64,000 nt of DNA from Xenorhabdus doucetiae (GCF_000968195.1 NZ_FO704550.1:620001-684000); one strand, 5' to 3'; positions 43,505 through 52,990 are shown, counted from the stretch's first letter. Program-made: numbers and translations. Notes: a model not told the origin generated them from the sequence alone.

Positions 43505-44695
43505 ATGAAAGCGATAGATTTGTTTGCAGGCGCGGGTGGTTTTAGTTTAGCAGCACATCAATTAGGCATTGATGTGCTTGCTGCTATTGAATTTGATAAA
43601 GCCGCTGCTGATACATACCGAACCAACTTAATTGAAAGGCTGGGTTACAAAACAAAGCTCTTTCAACAAGACATTCTCACAATCTCCCCCGAGAAACTTC
43701 GCCTAGAGTTAGGAATGCAAAAGGAAGAACTTTCACTTCTACTTGGCGGTCCTCCTTGTCAAGGTTTCTCGAGCCATCGTATAAAGAATGCCGGTGTTGA
43801 TGACCCCAGAAATAAGCTATTACTGCGCTATTTTGACTTTGTTAAAGAATTCAAACCACAATTTTTCTTAGTCGAAAATGTGGCTGGCTTGCTTTGGGAA
43901 AGGCATGCTAAATATCTAGATGATTTCAAAGAATTAGCAAAATCTAATAATTACAACATCATTTATTGCAACACATTAAATGCAAAAGATTATGGTGTGC
44001 CTCAAAATAGAAAAAGAGTTTTTATTCTGGGTGTTAGAAAAGATTTAAATCTCAGAGATGATTTTGAATTTCCACCAACTTCCACACATTTTTCTCCCAA
44101 ATCAAAAGAAGTTACACAACAAAAACTACCTTCTTGGAGAACGGCTTCTTCTGTCTTTGAAAAACTACCCCGTGAATTGAGAAAAAAGTATGTTAAAGAA
44201 CATTTTAGGCCACATACAGAATTAACAGATAAAGAAGCCCTTAAGCTTCTGAAAAAGCTTGAGCACGGCTCTTCAATACCCAAAGATGATCCATGCAACA
44301 TACATATGAACCCAACACCGCGAATGGTTGAACGTTTTAAAAGTACGAGACTAAATGGCAGCCGCAATGATGCAGCATCAGAATTCGAACTTGATTGCCA
44401 CTCAAATGGATATGAAGGGCATAAGGATGTTTATGGGCGAATGATTATTCATCAACCCGCTAATACAATCACCACTGGATGCAATAACCCATCTAAAGGT
44501 AGATTTGTACATCCATGGGAAAACCACGGTATTACTTTACGGCATGCAGCTCGCATCCAAACATTCCCTGATGATTATATATTCACCGGAAGTTCGACAC
44601 ACCAAGCAAAACAAATCGGTAATGCAGTTCCTCCAATGTTAGGAAAAGCCCTAATAGATTCAATTATGAACGGAAGAAAAAACACCGACAAATAA
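43505..44695 (+). CDS. DNA C5-cytosine methyltransferase
   Basis: 396 residues. Ordered motifs: I DLFAGAGGFSLA (residues 5-16), IV GGPPCQGFSS with catalytic Cys85, VI ENVAGL, VIII QNRKRVFILGV, target-recognition region about 205-330, IX RxxARIQTFPDDY, X QIGNAVPPMLGK. It is shorter than E. coli Dcm (472 aa) and is a different subgroup, so the target is unknown. No cognate restriction endonuclease is recognisable next to it. It converges on the receiver/GHKL operon and is 5 kb from vsr, which points to one restriction-modification-like island. Confidence 0.93.
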   Translation: MKAIDLFAGAGGFSLAAHQLGIDVLAAIEFDKAAADTYRTNLIERLGYKTKLFQQDILTISPEKLRLELGMQKEELSLLLGGPPCQGFSSHRIKNAGVDDPRNKLLLRYFDFVKEFKPQFFLVENVAGLLWERHAKYLDDFKELAKSNNYNIIYCNTLNAKDYGVPQNRKRVFILGVRKDLNLRDDFEFPPTSTHFSPKSKEVTQQKLPSWRTASSVFEKLPRELRKKYVKEHFRPHTELTDKEALKLLKKLEHGSSIPKDDPCNIHMNPTPRMVERFKSTRLNGSRNDAASEFELDCHSNGYEGHKDVYGRMIIHQPANTITTGCNNPSKGRFVHPWENHGITLRHAARIQTFPDDYIFTGSSTHQAKQIGNAVPPMLGKALIDSIMNGRKNTDK

Positions 44696-44860
44696 GTCAA
44701 TTTTTATACCCATAAGTTAATTTTTTATAATGATAGTGCTATCACAGTATTTATACTGTTGTCATCTTTATAGAGCAAAAAATTAAATAATATTTATCAT
44801 TAACTAGGCTGCTCTTATAGCAGCCTATTTCATAGTTAATATTACATTTCACTAAGTAAC

Positions 44861-46708
44861 TTAACTTTCACATAGAGATACAAAATCAAGTCCAATACGG
44901 CTTTTAGTTCTTCCTGTAATCTGTAATAAGTGTAGAGCATATTCATAACGTAATTGTGCAACCACTTTCCCGTGAATAGACTTAAACGTGGGTATACTCT
45001 CATTGTCTATTGTTGGTTTATAAAATATTAGAGATTTATCTGATTTATTAAAACGCCCTTGATCTCCAACTAAGAAATTATCACTTATTGGATTTGATGA
45101 AAAATAAATTTTTGGAATAAAACTAAATATATCAATTTCATCACTGTCTGATATAGAAACAAAAATAAGATCATTTCTGGTTGCCATCGAAAGAGCTCTA
45201 CTAATTAAGTCTTCTTTCTTAAGCCCGGATTCTCTATCGTCTTTTTTAGCAGCATCTGAAAGATTAAATAATCTAACCAATGTAACTGGTATGTTTTGTC
45301 CTGTATTTATTTTTTTCTGTCCTGGTTGTAAATCACAAGCAGGAGTCATACAGATCCAATAACTTTTCTCATTATCATCATCGAGCTGTATAATATGCCC
45401 TGTATTTAAATGATAACCCACAACAGGAATAGAGCAGTTAAATTTATTCACATGCTGTAAGGTTTTCTTCTCATCCTTAACAGTCCATTTAGACATAAGT
45501 GAATTTTGACTGTCTTCCGGAAGATTTTTTATGTAACTAACAATTTTTGATGAAAAATTAATCATTTCATCTTTCGTTGATACAGCGATCTCTTCCCAAT
45601 GTTTTGATAATATATTCCAAATTTTAAACTCTAATGTATTTTCATCTTTGCTATTTAAGGTATCTAAGATTTCCTTCAACCAATGTGATTGCAAGTACTT
45701 TTTGTTTACTATTTTATTAGCAATCATAAATCCATTTTCATCAATTTCATGACGCAGTTTTGCTAATAATAATTGATGAGGATGAGGACACCAGTTAGAA
45801 AGCGCTTGGCATAATCTATCAGGGATATTGGTAGGGGATATATTTTTGGCTAGAACAGTAACAAATAAGTTATCAGCTTTTATCCAATTAATTTCACCAT
45901 CAATATTCCAGTCAAGACCACTAATATTATTAGTTCCATAAAGAGATGAAAACCTTTTATTTTTCTGGTAACAAAGCCATGAAATCATAGCTTTTTTCCT
46001 ATATCTATTAACGTTATACTTATCACACGCCTCATCACATAAACGAATAAATTCCTTAAAATGCGATGACTCAGAGCAGTCAGATAAATTCCCATTAAAA
46101 TCTTTTAGGACAGATAAAAAATCAAAATCTGTAAAAGAATCTATAAGTTTCTGCTCAAACTCTTCATCATCAACAGTGACCTCATCTAAAAAATCATTAA
46201 CTTTATTTTCAGTTCCACTCCCATAATTTATTATTGGGGCAGATTGCAAATATGAAATTATGTCAATAAAAATTTTATTTATATCATGACCATTACCATA
46301 ATAGCCACTTGTATGTATAACAACCAAGTTAAAATGTGTTTTTTGGGCTAAATTTCTTATTATATTCAAAGCTGTTAAACTTCTACTTCCATGATCTCCT
46401 TTTTCAAGATGATAATCTAATATTAAAAGATCACTATTGATATAAGAACCTATGCTATCATCAAAAGAATCTATAAAACTCTGCCCGTCATCAATATCTA
46501 CTATCCAATTCCTTTTAGTATTATGACAAAAATCAATAACTTCTTTTAATCTATCTTCATTAACTTTCTTATATTGTTTATTTTGAAGTAATCCTGCAAT
46601 AGTAGGATACTCATCATCAATAATAGTAACAGAACGAATAGGCTTTATAAAAGCTTCGTTAATTAATTCTCCGAAAGCTAAATCATTTATCATTTTTTGA
46701 TTATTCAT
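44861..46708 (-). CDS. receiver-domain protein with large unknown C-terminal region
   Basis: 615 residues. The N-terminus is receiver-like: acidic pair Asp31-Asp32 (VTIIDDEYP), phospho-acceptor Asp98 (LLILDYHLEKGD) and Thr133 (VVIHTSGYYG); the usual lysine is not obvious. Residues 150-615 are mainly helical, without a recognised DNA-binding or nuclease motif; the segment WICMTPACDLQPGQK is a conserved-looking Cys-containing patch. The start overlaps the upstream GHKL gene by 4 nt, so the two are co-translated. It presumably takes phosphate or a conformational signal from that partner. AT-rich. Confidence 0.7.
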   Translation of the reverse strand: MNNQKMINDLAFGELINEAFIKPIRSVTIIDDEYPTIAGLLQNKQYKKVNEDRLKEVIDFCHNTKRNWIVDIDDGQSFIDSFDDSIGSYINSDLLILDYHLEKGDHGSRSLTALNIIRNLAQKTHFNLVVIHTSGYYGNGHDINKIFIDIISYLQSAPIINYGSGTENKVNDFLDEVTVDDEEFEQKLIDSFTDFDFLSVLKDFNGNLSDCSESSHFKEFIRLCDEACDKYNVNRYRKKAMISWLCYQKNKRFSSLYGTNNISGLDWNIDGEINWIKADNLFVTVLAKNISPTNIPDRLCQALSNWCPHPHQLLLAKLRHEIDENGFMIANKIVNKKYLQSHWLKEILDTLNSKDENTLEFKIWNILSKHWEEIAVSTKDEMINFSSKIVSYIKNLPEDSQNSLMSKWTVKDEKKTLQHVNKFNCSIPVVGYHLNTGHIIQLDDDNEKSYWICMTPACDLQPGQKKINTGQNIPVTLVRLFNLSDAAKKDDRESGLKKEDLISRALSMATRNDLIFVSISDSDEIDIFSFIPKIYFSSNPISDNFLVGDQGRFNKSDKSLIFYKPTIDNESIPTFKSIHGKVVAQLRYEYALHLLQITGRTKSRIGLDFVSLCES

Positions 46709-49680
46709 TTTGTTATTCCGTTAAATTTTATAGCAAAGTTAGCCCCAGATAATTTCTTACCACTTTCATTTACTTCATAGCGGATAGAATGCCCTCCAGG
46801 TTGTAAATTAGTACGGCAAAGATATAATCCTACACCACGGCCACCTCGATGTTTTCGAGTGAAGAATAATGTAAATAACTGTTCAATATCATCAGAATCA
46901 ACCCCAGGGCCATTATCAGATACGAATACTTCACCTTCGCTAAAATCTAACAAAATTTTTTTATTATCAACATCTTGCTGACAAACCCAATATCTTGAAT
47001 TATTCACTAAATTAATAAAAACAGGATATATCCGTGACGGAAAATCAGTTATAGAAAAACATTCGAAAGAACTGGTCATTTCGAAACTAATGCCGCGTAG
47101 TTCAAAAGCATTACCAAAAAAGTTATTGATGTAGTCAAAAATATCTTTGCCAGTAATATTTTTCTTTATTTTTTCACCTGATAATTTTAACGGGGAAAGG
47201 AAACGCCATTTATCACTTAAGCTTTGTTGAGCATAATTAATATCATCGAAAATTCTTTTTTCCTGTTCAGTAAACGAGGCGTTTCTGAGAGAATTTAATC
47301 CTCTGGAAATGGTCGAATCAAGGGCTTCAACTTCATGACCAATAACTTCTACCGTGATACCTAATTGAGCTAATGAGTTTAAGCGTTCCGCTTCTTGTTT
47401 CCATTTAGCCGTCTCATTTAAGCTATGTATAGCTAATCCTTCTAAATCAATTTGTTCGCGTATATTCTGTATTGCAGTAATATATGGTATCAACCTTTGA
47501 TTACTTTCAACTAATTGCTTTTGATATTCATCATCAATCTTTCTCAAAACTAAAGAAAGAGGAACTTTTTCTAAGTTCAAATCTTCAAGTAAATTCGCAA
47601 GAGAATGTTGAAAAATCTTGCTTTGTTTTCCAATAAGATCGTTGAATCTATTAAGTTCATCCTGAAGCAGTTCTTTACCTAAAGATGCTGTTTTTCTAAT
47701 AAAAGAATTGATATAACGTTTCTTTTCATTAAAAATATCAATGGCAATATCATAATCAGTTTTATTGCTTAAGCTACTCAAAGAAACATTAGCTGACTCA
47801 TCCAAAATCTTTATTATTCCTCTGGCCTCCAATTCAATTCTTCTATAATTTTTATAGTCACTCTCAACAGAGCCGAGATTATTTGGCACAGGACTCAAAG
47901 AAAATTTTTGCATTTCATCATTAAAACAGCTTACTGTTTTTTTAAATTCTTTAGCGTCCTCAAGAGTAAGAATTTCTTCTACATTGGTATATCTATGTTG
48001 TAGGTCTTTCAAATCCTGTAACTTACACTTTAATAATCCAAAATTCTCATTAATTGCATTTTTTATTCTTTTTCTTTCTTTTTGAATTAGTTTCTTTCTG
48101 TCAGCTTCGGCTTTTTGTGTAGCTTTTAATGCTGCAACATCTTCTAAATGAACTTTTCTTATATCAGATTCACGCCCTAAATACTTAAATGCAGTTGATA
48201 TTAATATATTTTCTACAACTTCTCTAAACATTTTAGATGCTGTGTTATCTAGTAAACCTTCACGACCAGCCTTATCTTTTAAATTCGGATTATCTTTCCT
48301 TGTAATTGCTATCCGGCCAAAAGTACGGCGATTCGACCAAAAATACCGACCGGCATTTTGGCTTCTTCTTTTCTCTATCTCAAAATAATCATTATCTTCC
48401 CTTCCATATGGCATAACTCTCAGGCCATCACGATATATACGTACTCCTCCATATAATTCGCTTTGTTTAGTGAAAAAATCATTCAAGTCATCTGACAATG
48501 TTGAGTTACTTTTATTATATTCATAAGATCCGATACGAATATTGAATGCTCCAAATTTAGTATTTGATTTGGTTTTATATTTTCTTACAGGCTTAATTAC
48601 TACATCTTCAATTTTTTCACCAAATGCTTTAATATAACCATGAAAATATCCTTCATCATCAATAACTCCGTCTACTATATGTTCAAGTAATTCTAAATTA
48701 GATAAATCAAAACTTCTGACATCATCAATAATAACCCGTTGAACATGCCCATTCCAAATTACTACAGATGTAGAAAAATCATCAATTTTGGATTCCCCCA
48801 GTTTAGAAAATGGGTCAGTGAAATTTATTAATGTTTGTTTCAGGCTATTTCTTGCTTTTATTAAAGCTGTATCACCATCACTTGAAACATCAAACGGTAT
48901 TTGAGCTTTCAAATCATCATGAATTTCAGCCATAAACATGGCTGTGCCATGAGTACTTTCACCAGTCCATACACTCCATGTCGATAACATTCTTTCATCA
49001 AAAATATCTTTATTTGCTGTTTTCAATACTCGTTCTTTTGTGGATAAGTTTCCACCATGTACTTCCTGATCCTCCAATCGGTTCCATGCACCAACCAATC
49101 GCAATGTTCTGGCTGTCGGGTCATCACCAATTGAATTTTCATCACCCAATATATTACTCAACAACGAGTCAAACATATTCGGTAACAATTTTTCCAATTC
49201 TTTTTTATTATCAAATTCAACAATTGGTATAAATACATCATCTAACATTAAATATGGATTTTCGAAAAATCGCCAATCAATTAAAGCTGCTACAAAGGAA
49301 CTATTTTTCCTCTTAGAAATAATTAACAATAATGAACCCAAAGCTGCACAAGAAAGTCTCCCGATTCCTTTTTGGCCTTGCTTAATCCTTTCAGGGAAAC
49401 CCAGTCTATCACTTTCCTGTGTAATTGAACGACCTGCCTTCGACTCAGTGCCAATGACCAGCCATTTAGATTTGAATTCTTCAATATCCATCCCATGCCC
49501 ATTATCAACCAATGTAGCTACTGGAATTTCTCCATCAAAAATATTTAGCTCTACTTTACTGGCATAAGCATCATAAGCATTCTTCCAAAGCTCAGAGATA
49601 GCGGTCGGACAATCTGCTATTTGCTCTCGCCCAAGATGATCAATTGTTCTCGCCCTAGTCTTAAAGGAAATCGATTCCAT
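46705..49680 (-). CDS. double GHKL ATPase protein (MORC/Hsp90-like plus histidine-kinase-like)
   Basis: 991 residues. The N-terminal module is MutL/MORC/Hsp90-like: ELWKNAYDAYA (Asn34), LVDNGHGMD (Asp59), GQKGIGRLS (102-110). A coiled-coil-rich middle (about 530-780) leads to an H-box-like helix EVIGHEVEALDS (His782), then a second GHKL module of histidine-kinase type: INLVNNS (about 889-895), SDNGPG (Asp922), RGGRGVGLYLC. Having both modules in one chain is unusual. It is first in an operon with the receiver-domain gene. MORC-like ATPases are known in restriction-modification operons; the receiver partner suggests a sensing phosphorelay. No membrane segment, so cytoplasmic. Confidence 0.75.
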   Translation of the reverse strand: MESISFKTRARTIDHLGREQIADCPTAISELWKNAYDAYASKVELNIFDGEIPVATLVDNGHGMDIEEFKSKWLVIGTESKAGRSITQESDRLGFPERIKQGQKGIGRLSCAALGSLLLIISKRKNSSFVAALIDWRFFENPYLMLDDVFIPIVEFDNKKELEKLLPNMFDSLLSNILGDENSIGDDPTARTLRLVGAWNRLEDQEVHGGNLSTKERVLKTANKDIFDERMLSTWSVWTGESTHGTAMFMAEIHDDLKAQIPFDVSSDGDTALIKARNSLKQTLINFTDPFSKLGESKIDDFSTSVVIWNGHVQRVIIDDVRSFDLSNLELLEHIVDGVIDDEGYFHGYIKAFGEKIEDVVIKPVRKYKTKSNTKFGAFNIRIGSYEYNKSNSTLSDDLNDFFTKQSELYGGVRIYRDGLRVMPYGREDNDYFEIEKRRSQNAGRYFWSNRRTFGRIAITRKDNPNLKDKAGREGLLDNTASKMFREVVENILISTAFKYLGRESDIRKVHLEDVAALKATQKAEADRKKLIQKERKRIKNAINENFGLLKCKLQDLKDLQHRYTNVEEILTLEDAKEFKKTVSCFNDEMQKFSLSPVPNNLGSVESDYKNYRRIELEARGIIKILDESANVSLSSLSNKTDYDIAIDIFNEKKRYINSFIRKTASLGKELLQDELNRFNDLIGKQSKIFQHSLANLLEDLNLEKVPLSLVLRKIDDEYQKQLVESNQRLIPYITAIQNIREQIDLEGLAIHSLNETAKWKQEAERLNSLAQLGITVEVIGHEVEALDSTISRGLNSLRNASFTEQEKRIFDDINYAQQSLSDKWRFLSPLKLSGEKIKKNITGKDIFDYINNFFGNAFELRGISFEMTSSFECFSITDFPSRIYPVFINLVNNSRYWVCQQDVDNKKILLDFSEGEVFVSDNGPGVDSDDIEQLFTLFFTRKHRGGRGVGLYLCRTNLQPGGHSIRYEVNESGKKLSGANFAIKFNGITK

Positions 49681-50316
49681 TTTAAACTCAACCTCTTCTG
49701 TTTAGTGTAGTACCTACTTTTTTATCATTTATGTTACTGCATTAATACTTACTTTGCCCATTTTTGGCTGGAAATAGGATACTATTTTTCTTATCTTAGC
49801 TGGTTATAAAATTTGTAAAAGAAAATTCATTAGGGAATGTTGATGACGTTTAGAGCGACATATAGCTTCCACAGTACAAAAAGCAATCTTTTTATAGGTT
49901 GAAATAGCCATAATTTTTGTAGTCCTAAATTGAGCCAATCTATCCCTGCTATCTACCGTCTACCGTTTTGTTGTCAATATACCCATCAAAGATATAGTAG
50001 CCTGAAATTAATACTATTTATATTCCGGTCATATCAATGAATTAACATATAGTTATTATTATAGTAGTAATTTCTTTTTGTGAAAATTTATACATCTGGA
50101 AGGATTATCGTGAGAAATATAGTTTCGCTGTAGATTAAAATTCTATTTATACCCAATTAACTTGAAGATTCATACTGGTATTTTATATATTACTGATTTT
50201 TTAGTTGAAAATATTAATAGCCAAATAATCTCTTGAAGCAAGAAGAGTATAAAAATGCAATTCCCTTTTATAATACTTAGATTCACATTTATCTTTCTTA
50301 TGGATTTATAATATAC
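49681..50316. other. gene-free AT-rich stretch between vsr and the GHKL operon
   Basis: No credible gene. A minus-strand stretch near 49845-49915 reads AISTYKKIAFCTVEAICRSKRH, perhaps a transposase scrap. At 50152-50180 the sequence TACCCAATTAACTTGAAGAT resembles the IS630 end. It must contain the promoter of the GHKL operon. Confidence 0.45.
50152..50180. repeat. solo IS630-type terminal repeat remnant
   Basis: TTATACCCAATTAACTTGAAGAT (from 50150) is close to the end sequence of the IS630 copies at 22885 and 58427 (TTATACCAATC, then AACTTGAAGATGC). No transposase adjoins it, so it is either a relic of excision or a dispersed repeat. Confidence 0.45.
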
Positions 50317-50790
50317 TTAAAAATAAACTTGATGAATACCTTTGTAATCAATTTCCACACATAGGTAATCTTCACATAACCACTCTTCAATTCGTTCTGA
50401 TAAATCACGGTCAGATAATTTGTATTTTCCATTTAAAGAGCATCCCCAAATAATTAGTATTTTCCAATCCAAATCAAGTAAAGTGTTGATAACAGCATTA
50501 TCTCTATTAATATTATATTTTATTTTTTTCAACCAAAACTCTCTCCTTGTCGCTGGGGGGTTAAACATATAACATTTATGTCCGTGCCAAAAACAACCAT
50601 GCACAAATAATATAGCTTTATATTCATCTATAACAAAATCAGGTTTACCCGGTAAATCTGCAACCTGTTTTCTATACGAAACACCTAGTCCTTGAATAAT
50701 TTTTTCTACCTTTTTTTCTATAGATGTATCACTACTTTTAATTGCTCGCATATTCCTACTACGGGTTTCTGAATTATGATTATCAGCCAT
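50317..50790 (-). CDS. vsr: Vsr-type very-short-patch-repair endonuclease
   Basis: 157 residues from MADNHNSETRSRNMRAIK, the start that matches E. coli Vsr; the frame is open further but that sequence is unrelated. The catalytic Asp lies in PDFVIDEYKAIL; HGCFWHGHKCYMF holds the zinc ligands; ATRREFWLKKI is diagnostic. Nicks T:G mismatches produced by deamination of 5-methylcytosine at its cognate methyltransferase site. The C5-methyltransferase at 43505 is the obvious partner, although in E. coli vsr overlaps dcm; here the two are separated by the GHKL/receiver operon. Confidence 0.93.
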   Translation of the reverse strand: MADNHNSETRSRNMRAIKSSDTSIEKKVEKIIQGLGVSYRKQVADLPGKPDFVIDEYKAILFVHGCFWHGHKCYMFNPPATRREFWLKKIKYNINRDNAVINTLLDLDWKILIIWGCSLNGKYKLSDRDLSERIEEWLCEDYLCVEIDYKGIHQVYF

Positions 50791-50984
50791 AACTAACTCT
50801 CTTTTATACTTAATCAGTCTTAAAACATAAGATGAAATTATCATTAAAAATTTTGATTTACCATAAACTAGATATGGAAACACAATTTATCTATTATTTA
50901 GAGATGCCTTTTATAACTTTATGTGTTCTAATTCTGATTAGATCAGATAATTATTATAAAAAAAATCAAAATCATATATGAATC

Positions 50985-51497
50985 CTATAACTCCCCCACA
51001 ACTTCCATACAAGTTTTGATAGGTAGCCACATTTCAAGACATAAGTGATCTTCGGGTTCAACCGATAAAAAACCGTATTGCTGATAAAAAGGAATGACTT
51101 TAGAGTTCATTGGATCAGCAAACAATCCAATCGCTGATATTTGTTGTGAAACTAATACAGTTCGATAGATAGCATCAACCAACAATTTTTCACCTATCCT
51201 TTGACCTTGATATGAGCGATCCACAGCGAGACGAGCCAATTTTACTGCATTAAGTGGATGAGGGTATTTTTTATAATCTCTATGAGCAGGTGTTGTTATC
51301 ACGGAATAACCCGTCAGCGTGTAATACCCCAGAATAGTTGTCGGTTCTGAAGCCCGGCAAGCGACATAACTTTTTGCAATGTGTTTTATGGTTTTCTGCC
51401 GGGCTTGTTGCTGCAAGAATTGATTTAGCTCATAAATACCACAATCAAATACCTTACGATTATGTTGTTGAGTAATTTCTTCAATTATCATGGACAT
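50985..51497 (-). CDS. tacT: GNAT toxin of a TacAT-type toxin-antitoxin pair
   Basis: 170 residues. GNAT acetyltransferase: RLAVDRSYQGQRIGEKLL is the acetyl-CoA-binding motif A, and FYQQYGF lies in motif B. TacT-type toxins acetylate aminoacyl-tRNA and stop translation. It overlaps the antitoxin by 17 nt. The frame is intact, unlike the other toxins of this window, so the module may be functional. Confidence 0.9.
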   Translation of the reverse strand: MSMIIEEITQQHNRKVFDCGIYELNQFLQQQARQKTIKHIAKSYVACRASEPTTILGYYTLTGYSVITTPAHRDYKKYPHPLNAVKLARLAVDRSYQGQRIGEKLLVDAIYRTVLVSQQISAIGLFADPMNSKVIPFYQQYGFLSVEPEDHLCLEMWLPIKTCMEVVGEL

Positions 51498-51774
51498 TTA
51501 TCACATCCTTGTAACTCTTAGCTGCCTTAAGAAGTTTCTGATTTGCTTTTGGTGGGTTTTCCAACGCAGAAAATAATGCATCTGCACCCGCCATTGAGAG
51601 CTGTAATGTTTCCGCACGTTCAATGACATTACGCGCCTTATCCATCGCTGCTTCAATAAGGAATTGAGATAGGCTTAAGCCTGAGTAATCCGCTGCTCTT
51701 TGTACAATTTCTTGTATTTCCATAGTTGTTCTGGCAACCAAACGGGTTTCTTTACGTTCTGAATAAGTAGACAT
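51481..51774 (-). CDS. tacA: DUF1778 (TacA-type) antitoxin
   Basis: 97 residues. N-terminal ribbon-helix-helix (ETRLVARTTMEIQEIVQRAAD, SLSQFLIEAAMDKA) and a C-terminal tail with ENPPKANQKLLKAAK that wraps the toxin. First gene of the operon, overlapping tacT. Two palindromes upstream are likely autoregulatory operators. Confidence 0.9.
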   Translation of the reverse strand: MSTYSERKETRLVARTTMEIQEIVQRAADYSGLSLSQFLIEAAMDKARNVIERAETLQLSMAGADALFSALENPPKANQKLLKAAKSYKDVINVHDN

Positions 51775-51813
51775 TATTTCACCTTTTTATGTTCGAAAAA
51801 CAATCTAAACATA

Positions 51814-51869
51814 GTGCCATAATGGCACACAAAATCAACTTAGACAAACCGTATGCCATTATAGCATAC
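51814..51869. promoter_or_regulatory. operator palindromes of the tacAT operon
   Basis: GTGCCATAATGGCAC (51814-51828) and GTATGCCATTATAGCATAC (51851-51869), both near-perfect palindromes with a TGCCAT core, about 40 and 75 bp upstream of tacA. Typical sites for a ribbon-helix-helix autorepressor. Confidence 0.75.
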
Positions 51870-51959
51870 AATAATATTGATGAAATAATGCATTAATTAT
51901 CATACAAATCAGAACAATATCTGACTGTAGATAACATAAATCAATACACCTTTTACCCC

Positions 51960-52148
51960 TTACAAGCTGTAATTCGCTTGTATTTTTAACCATGTTTTCG
52001 GTGTGACAGATGTATACCCAGAAAGCAGTCTGCTAGCAATAGAAGGAGCAATTTTCATTGCTTTAGCAAACTGCCGTAAACTTACATTCATTTCTTCTAA
52101 TGTTTCGGCAATGATTTCACCAGGATGCGCAGGGTTAGCCACTCTCAT
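51960..52148 (-). CDS. HigA-family antitoxin, internally shortened
   Basis: 62 residues, against about 95-100 for the family. The start ANPAHPGEIIAETLEEMNVS is standard HigA, followed by the helix-turn-helix RQFAKAMKIAPSIASRLLSG; it then jumps from TSVTPKTWLKIQANYSL, lacking about 17 residues between helix 4 and the WLxxQxxYxL tail. Its ATG overlaps the stop of a HigB remnant (TAATG). Probably a dead module. Confidence 0.75.
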   Translation of the reverse strand: MRVANPAHPGEIIAETLEEMNVSLRQFAKAMKIAPSIASRLLSGYTSVTPKTWLKIQANYSL

Positions 52149-52230
52149 TAGTGATAATTCTCCAAATTAAAAATTTCAGTGCCACTATCTGTGAATTTAA
52201 ACAAAAATATTAAGTTCAACTATAGATATT
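52148..52230 (-). pseudogene. HigB toxin, C-terminal remnant only
   Basis: Minus-strand codons before the HigA start read LFKFTDSGTEIFNLENYH, then stop, matching the end of HigB (TFxFxDGxxxxxNYEDYH). Only about 20 residues remain; upstream sequence has no further homology. Confidence 0.75.
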
Positions 52231-52291
52231 ATATAACTTCTTCCTACAAAAAAATAATCAAACTCTTTATCGATAGTTCTATTTCATTCGA

Positions 52292-52990
52292 CTAAATACA
52301 ATCTTCATTCAAACAACTCCACTCCACCGCCTTTCTAACCAATTCCTCCGTAGCATCAATATACTCCCCTTTATCGCCACAACCACTAAGAATAATCGGT
52401 ATCTCACTACATCCCATAATAAATTTCTCAACCCCCATATTTTTAAGCTGAGTAATAACAGGTTCCATTAACCAATACGATTTTTTCCTATCCCCACTCT
52501 TATAAGCCAATATACTCTCCATAATAATTTCCTGCTGAATATCATCAGGAGCCACAAAATTCACTTTATATTTTTTCAGCCTATCCTGATAAAGACCTGC
52601 CTTTATTGTCCCCGTTGTAGCAAGAATCGCAACGTTATTAATTCCTTCCCTCACTATCTTATTACAAGTCACTTCAATCATATTTATAAAATGAATATTA
52701 CTTGATGCTTTTAGTTCTTCGTACCAATAATGGGCAGTATTACAGGGCATAATAATACACTGCGCTCCCGCCGATTCTAATATTCTCAATGCAGCCAACA
52801 TCTTATTTAACGGAGATTCCCTGCCAGCAAGTATACTTGCCGTTCTGTCAGGAATGTCGGGAAAGGAAACGGTTATTACCGGAATATTTTCCTGATCACA
52901 AGTTGCCGGTGTATTTTTAATGATCTTATCCATTGCATCCAGCGTTGCTGCTGGCCCCATTCCACCCAATATGCCAATTATTTTTTTCAT
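52292..52990 (-). CDS. aspartate/glutamate racemase family protein
   Basis: 232 residues. Two catalytic cysteines as in cofactor-independent Asp/Glu racemases: Cys83 (IIMPCNTAHYW) and Cys194 (FIMGCSEIPI), with GILGGMGPAAT at the N-terminus. Interconverts L- and D-aspartate or glutamate (YgeA/RacX-like). Divergent from a LysR gene and 1 kb from a dicarboxylate symporter, suggesting one acidic amino acid locus under the LysR protein. Confidence 0.88.
   Translation of the reverse strand: MKKIIGILGGMGPAATLDAMDKIIKNTPATCDQENIPVITVSFPDIPDRTASILAGRESPLNKMLAALRILESAGAQCIIMPCNTAHYWYEELKASSNIHFINMIEVTCNKIVREGINNVAILATTGTIKAGLYQDRLKKYKVNFVAPDDIQQEIIMESILAYKSGDRKKSYWLMEPVITQLKNMGVEKFIMGCSEIPIILSGCGDKGEYIDATEELVRKAVEWSCLNEDCI

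Noticed and set aside
50317..50790. Vsr as the missing restriction endonuclease of the methyltransferase cluster
   Set aside because: It has the full canonical Vsr sequence, whose known role is T:G mismatch nicking, so it was kept as a repair enzyme rather than called the restriction nuclease.
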